Part shown: positions 6,622-8,333 of the stretch, one piece after another
Numbering within the stretch: the first letter of the stretch is position 1
Layout of the letters: the number at the start of each line of letters is the position of its first letter
Source: Candidatus Nomurabacteria bacterium CG_4_10_14_0_2_um_filter_30_12
Lineage (GTDB): Bacteria; Patescibacteriota; Minisyncoccia; Phycocordibacterales; UBA9973
Assembly (NCBI GenBank): GCA_002792755.1
Contig: PFOY01000037.1
Location: 1-8,333 of the forward strand
Direction: 5' to 3'
DNA length: 8,333 bases
Translations under genes and position numbers: made by a program
The notes under the pieces: generated by a model
Databases searched by the model: none
The model's input: the letters and a program-made list of their open reading frames with translations, nothing else
Told to the model about the DNA's origin: nothing

Positions 6622-8070
6622 ATGACCGATAAAGAATTAGTAGAAATTATTCTTAATATCCCCGTAGAAAGTCAGACGGTTGAATTTAAAAGGCTTTCTC
6701 AAGTAAAAAATGAAGTTGATAGGATAATCGAATCAATAGTCGCTTTGACTAATAGTGATGGAGGCACGGTTATTTTAGGTGTTGGTGACCCAAGTAGAAC
6801 TACCTCAAACCCGTATGATAGAATTTATGGCATTGAAGAAAACCCGAGTAATTTTGATCTGCTCGGTAGAGAATTAACAAGAATAATTCCTCCTCTTGGT
6901 AGTATTTGGCCACCTCAAATTATTCCCGTTCCGGAAGTTAATAAAAGAATCGCACTTATTTTGATCCCAAAATCGGTAGATAATTTTCATTCAATCAATA
7001 ATCACGTCTATATCAGACAGCAAAGAAGTAATAAACTTTTAACAGCTCATGAGCTCATCAAATTTGCTTATGCAAAAGGATTTCAAAAAGCAGATAAAGA
7101 ATTGGTTGAAGTAGATTTTGGCCTTTTAAAAACTTCATATTACGAAGAATGGAAAGACGCGAGAAAAGTTACCGGAAATTCTATTGAGGAAGTTTTGGAA
7201 AAAACAGGATTAGCTCGTAAAAATGAAAATGGACAAGTAAAGCCAACTCGAGCGGCTGTTCTTTTGTTTGCTGAATATCCATCAGATTTAATGGATAGCA
7301 AATGCACGGTACGAGTTTTTCAATACACAGGTAAGCTTGAAACCTTCGGTGAGACACCAAATTTAATTGGTACTCCAAAAACAATCAGTGGCCCAATAAT
7401 AAAGCTTATCAAGGAAGCTCATGAATATGTTTTGACTTTGCTTCGATCTGGGATAAAAATTCCATCGGGTTTTGTGACAAAATATCAAGTTCCGGAAAGA
7501 GCTGTAAAAGAGGCGATTACCAATGCTGTCATTCATCGCGACTATTATATTAAAAGAGACATTGAAGTAAAGATTTTTGAGGATCGAGTAGAGATTGAAA
7601 ACCCAGGTCTGTTCCCTTACAACATTACTTCCACCAATATTGGTCATATCAGGTCAGATGGATATAGAAACGATTTATTAGTAAAACATCTTCGTGAATT
7701 TCCATCTCCTCCGAATTTAGATCAAAATGAAGGTGTGCGTGCAATTCGAGTTGAGATGAAAGATGGTAATCTATATCCTCCGATTTACTGGACATATCCT
7801 CATCTAAACGATTCAGTAAGAATAATTTTATTGAATGAAAAAGTCGCTTCTGAATGGGAGAAGATAAATCATTATTTGACTATAAATAAGTATATTACCA
7901 ATGAAATTGCACGAGAAATCACGGGGATTCAACAGCGTGATAGTATGTCAAAAATACTAAAGAAATGGGTAGATAAGGGTCTATTGATTCAAATAAAGCC
8001 TTCTTCAGGTTATTTACGTACTACAAAGTATCGTTTGTCTGATACTTCTGAGATGGCTCCTCGCGTTTAA
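6622..8070 (+). CDS. AlbA_2/Schlafen-domain ATPase with winged-helix tail (COG2865-like)
   Basis: This 482-residue protein begins with an AlbA_2 (Schlafen AlbA_2/DUF5635-type) domain: VEFKRL (20-25), IVALTNSDGGTVILGV (39-54) and HVYIRQQRSNKLLT (128-141). A GHKL-type ATPase module (HATPase_c_4) follows, with VPERAVKEAITNAVIHRDY (290-308) holding the metal/ATP residues E297 and N301, then RVEIENPGLFP (322-332), RSDGYRNDLLVKHL (344-357) and NEGVRAIRVEM (369-379). Residues about 410-472 look like a winged helix. Homologues are annotated as putative transcriptional regulators or RecG-like helicases. The RecG name is historical, as no helicase motifs are present. Such genes recur beside type I and III restriction systems. 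Likely cytosolic and nucleic-acid binding; substrate unknown. It has its own promoters (P1, P2) and is 200 bases from rmuC, so co-transcription is possible but not required. No defect is seen. Confidence 0.88.
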   Translation: MTDKELVEIILNIPVESQTVEFKRLSQVKNEVDRIIESIVALTNSDGGTVILGVGDPSRTTSNPYDRIYGIEENPSNFDLLGRELTRIIPPLGSIWPPQIIPVPEVNKRIALILIPKSVDNFHSINNHVYIRQQRSNKLLTAHELIKFAYAKGFQKADKELVEVDFGLLKTSYYEEWKDARKVTGNSIEEVLEKTGLARKNENGQVKPTRAAVLLFAEYPSDLMDSKCTVRVFQYTGKLETFGETPNLIGTPKTISGPIIKLIKEAHEYVLTLLRSGIKIPSGFVTKYQVPERAVKEAITNAVIHRDYYIKRDIEVKIFEDRVEIENPGLFPYNITSTNIGHIRSDGYRNDLLVKHLREFPSPPNLDQNEGVRAIRVEMKDGNLYPPIYWTYPHLNDSVRIILLNEKVASEWEKINHYLTINKYITNEIAREITGIQQRDSMSKILKKWVDKGLLIQIKPSSGYLRTTKYRLSDTSEMAPRV

Positions 8071-8071
8071 A

Positions 8072-8085
8072 TTTTACTAGTAAAA
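8072..8085. repeat. Perfect 14-bp palindrome after the ATPase stop
   Basis: TTTTACTAGTAAAA is fully self-complementary and starts two bases after the TAA stop at 8068-8070. Its half-site AGTAAAA recurs at 8096-8102 and, inverted, at 8137-8143, so this palindrome and the larger inverted repeat next to it share sequence. Confidence 0.7.
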
Positions 8086-8089
8086 GGTA

Positions 8090-8149
8090 AATTCAAGTAA
8101 AACCTATCGGCTTGTCATATCAATCTAAACCAATACTTTTACTTGAATT
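8090..8149. repeat. 13-bp perfect inverted repeat with 34-nt spacer
   Basis: AATTCAAGTAAAA (8090-8102) and its exact reverse complement TTTTACTTGAATT (8137-8149) flank a 34-nt spacer. No T-run follows on the plus strand, so it is a poor rho-independent terminator for the ATPase gene, although the RNA could form a long hairpin that protects the 3' end. It might also be a protein-binding or recombination site. Nothing in the window decides between these. Confidence 0.7.
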
Positions 8150-8178
8150 ATGATATTGTTTGTTGTAGTTATAAACGC

Positions 8179-8206
8179 AAAAAGGATCCCATATCCAGGG
8201 ACCCTT
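8179..8206 (-). terminator. Rho-independent terminator on the minus strand
   Basis: Read on the minus strand, AAGGGTCCC (8206-8198) pairs with GGGATCCTT (8190-8182) through one G-U pair, around the loop TGGATAT, and runs into T residues at 8183-8179. The plus strand has no T-run after this stem. It must end a minus-strand transcript arriving from the right, either a gene beyond the window or the short RNA starting near 8238. Confidence 0.75.
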
Positions 8207-8240
8207 AAGCCGACGTTTCTTAGTTGATCTCTCAACTAAA
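8179..8240 (-). ncRNA. Possible compact small RNA (two hairpins)
   Basis: Read on the minus strand, an extended -10 (TGG plus TAAAAT, 8252-8244) would start transcription near 8238. The first element of the RNA would be a perfect 8-bp hairpin (arms 8239-8232 and 8227-8220) closed by GAGA, a GNRA tetraloop. A 13-nt linker (8219-8207) and the terminator hairpin follow, giving about 60 nt. No family is recognised. The same sequence could equally be the 3' untranslated end of a minus-strand gene lying to the right. Confidence 0.3.
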
Positions 8241-8249
8241 AATATTTTA

Positions 8250-8333
8250 CCACATAACTAATAAAAATTAACTAATCATTTCGGAACGGAATTCACGCCC
8301 CCCCTTCCCCCCAGAAACGGAGAAAAGGATCAT
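8250..8333. other. Right edge, no gene recognised; paired G/C runs
   Basis: This stretch contains two direct copies of TAACTAAT (8255-8262, 8269-8276) and, on the plus strand, C7 (8298-8304), TT, C6 (8307-8312). On the minus strand two frames are open from the window edge: one of 21 codons ending in TAA at 8268-8270, and one of 12 codons ending in TGA at 8293-8295. Either could be the tail of a gene outside the window, which the terminator at 8179-8206 would suit, but neither short peptide is recognisable. Confidence 0.35.

Noticed and set aside
7181..7647. Two overlapping minus-strand frames inside the ATPase gene.
   Set aside because: They are shadows of the AlbA_2/HATPase reading frame, with no conserved features.
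6622..8070. Calling the ATPase a RecG helicase, as many databases do for this family.
   Set aside because: There is no Walker A, DEAD/DEAH box or other helicase motif; the ATPase signature is GHKL-type.
1..8333. CRISPR array, tRNA, rRNA, transposase or insertion sequence.
   Set aside because: No regularly spaced repeats, cloverleaf-like sequence, rRNA signature or transposase motif was seen on either strand.

Overview
The window is AT-rich bacterial DNA with closely packed genes. In order it holds the 3' end of a radC-family gene (+), a two-gene type III restriction-modification operon (mod then res, both on the minus strand), rmuC (+), and a gene for an AlbA_2/Schlafen-type ATPase with a winged-helix tail (+). 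All stops fit the standard code (TAA, TGA, TAG). The taxon cannot be fixed from this sequence. Low GC, compact spacing and weak Shine-Dalgarno signals fit several groups, including candidate-phylum (Patescibacteria-like) lineages, but that is only an impression.

Layout. Positions 1-260 are the C-terminal half of a RadC/JAB protein, followed by a good rho-independent terminator (360-402). Res (426-3248) and Mod (3245-4981) overlap by four bases (ATGA) and are probably translationally coupled. They converge on radC and diverge from rmuC. The 99-base gap between mod and rmuC carries a near-perfect 21-bp palindrome lying across the predicted mod promoter, plus an extended -10 promoter for rmuC. 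Between rmuC and the ATPase gene are 200 bases with two candidate promoters, a 10-bp-period tandem repeat and a pair of TAACTAA elements. After the ATPase gene, 8071-8333 has no recognised gene. It contains nested inverted repeats and, on the minus strand, a compact promoter-hairpin-terminator unit that could be a small RNA or the 3' end of a gene outside the window.

How the parts may work together. Mod methylates an unknown adenine-containing site. Res, which needs Mod for recognition, translocates or switches on DNA and cuts unmodified invaders. RmuC is a membrane-anchored, coiled-coil protein of the PD-(D/E)XK nuclease superfamily, and AlbA_2/Schlafen ATPases of the COG2865 kind are recurrent neighbours of restriction systems, so a small defence island is a reasonable inference. 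Hand-counted 60-base lines inside mod-res are about 25-30% GC, against about 38-40% in radC, rmuC and the ATPase gene, which suggests the RM pair came in as a separate block. The least ordinary features are the roughly 270-residue extension beyond the nuclease domain of Res, the operator-like palindrome over the mod promoter, and the structured DNA/RNA elements after the ATPase gene.
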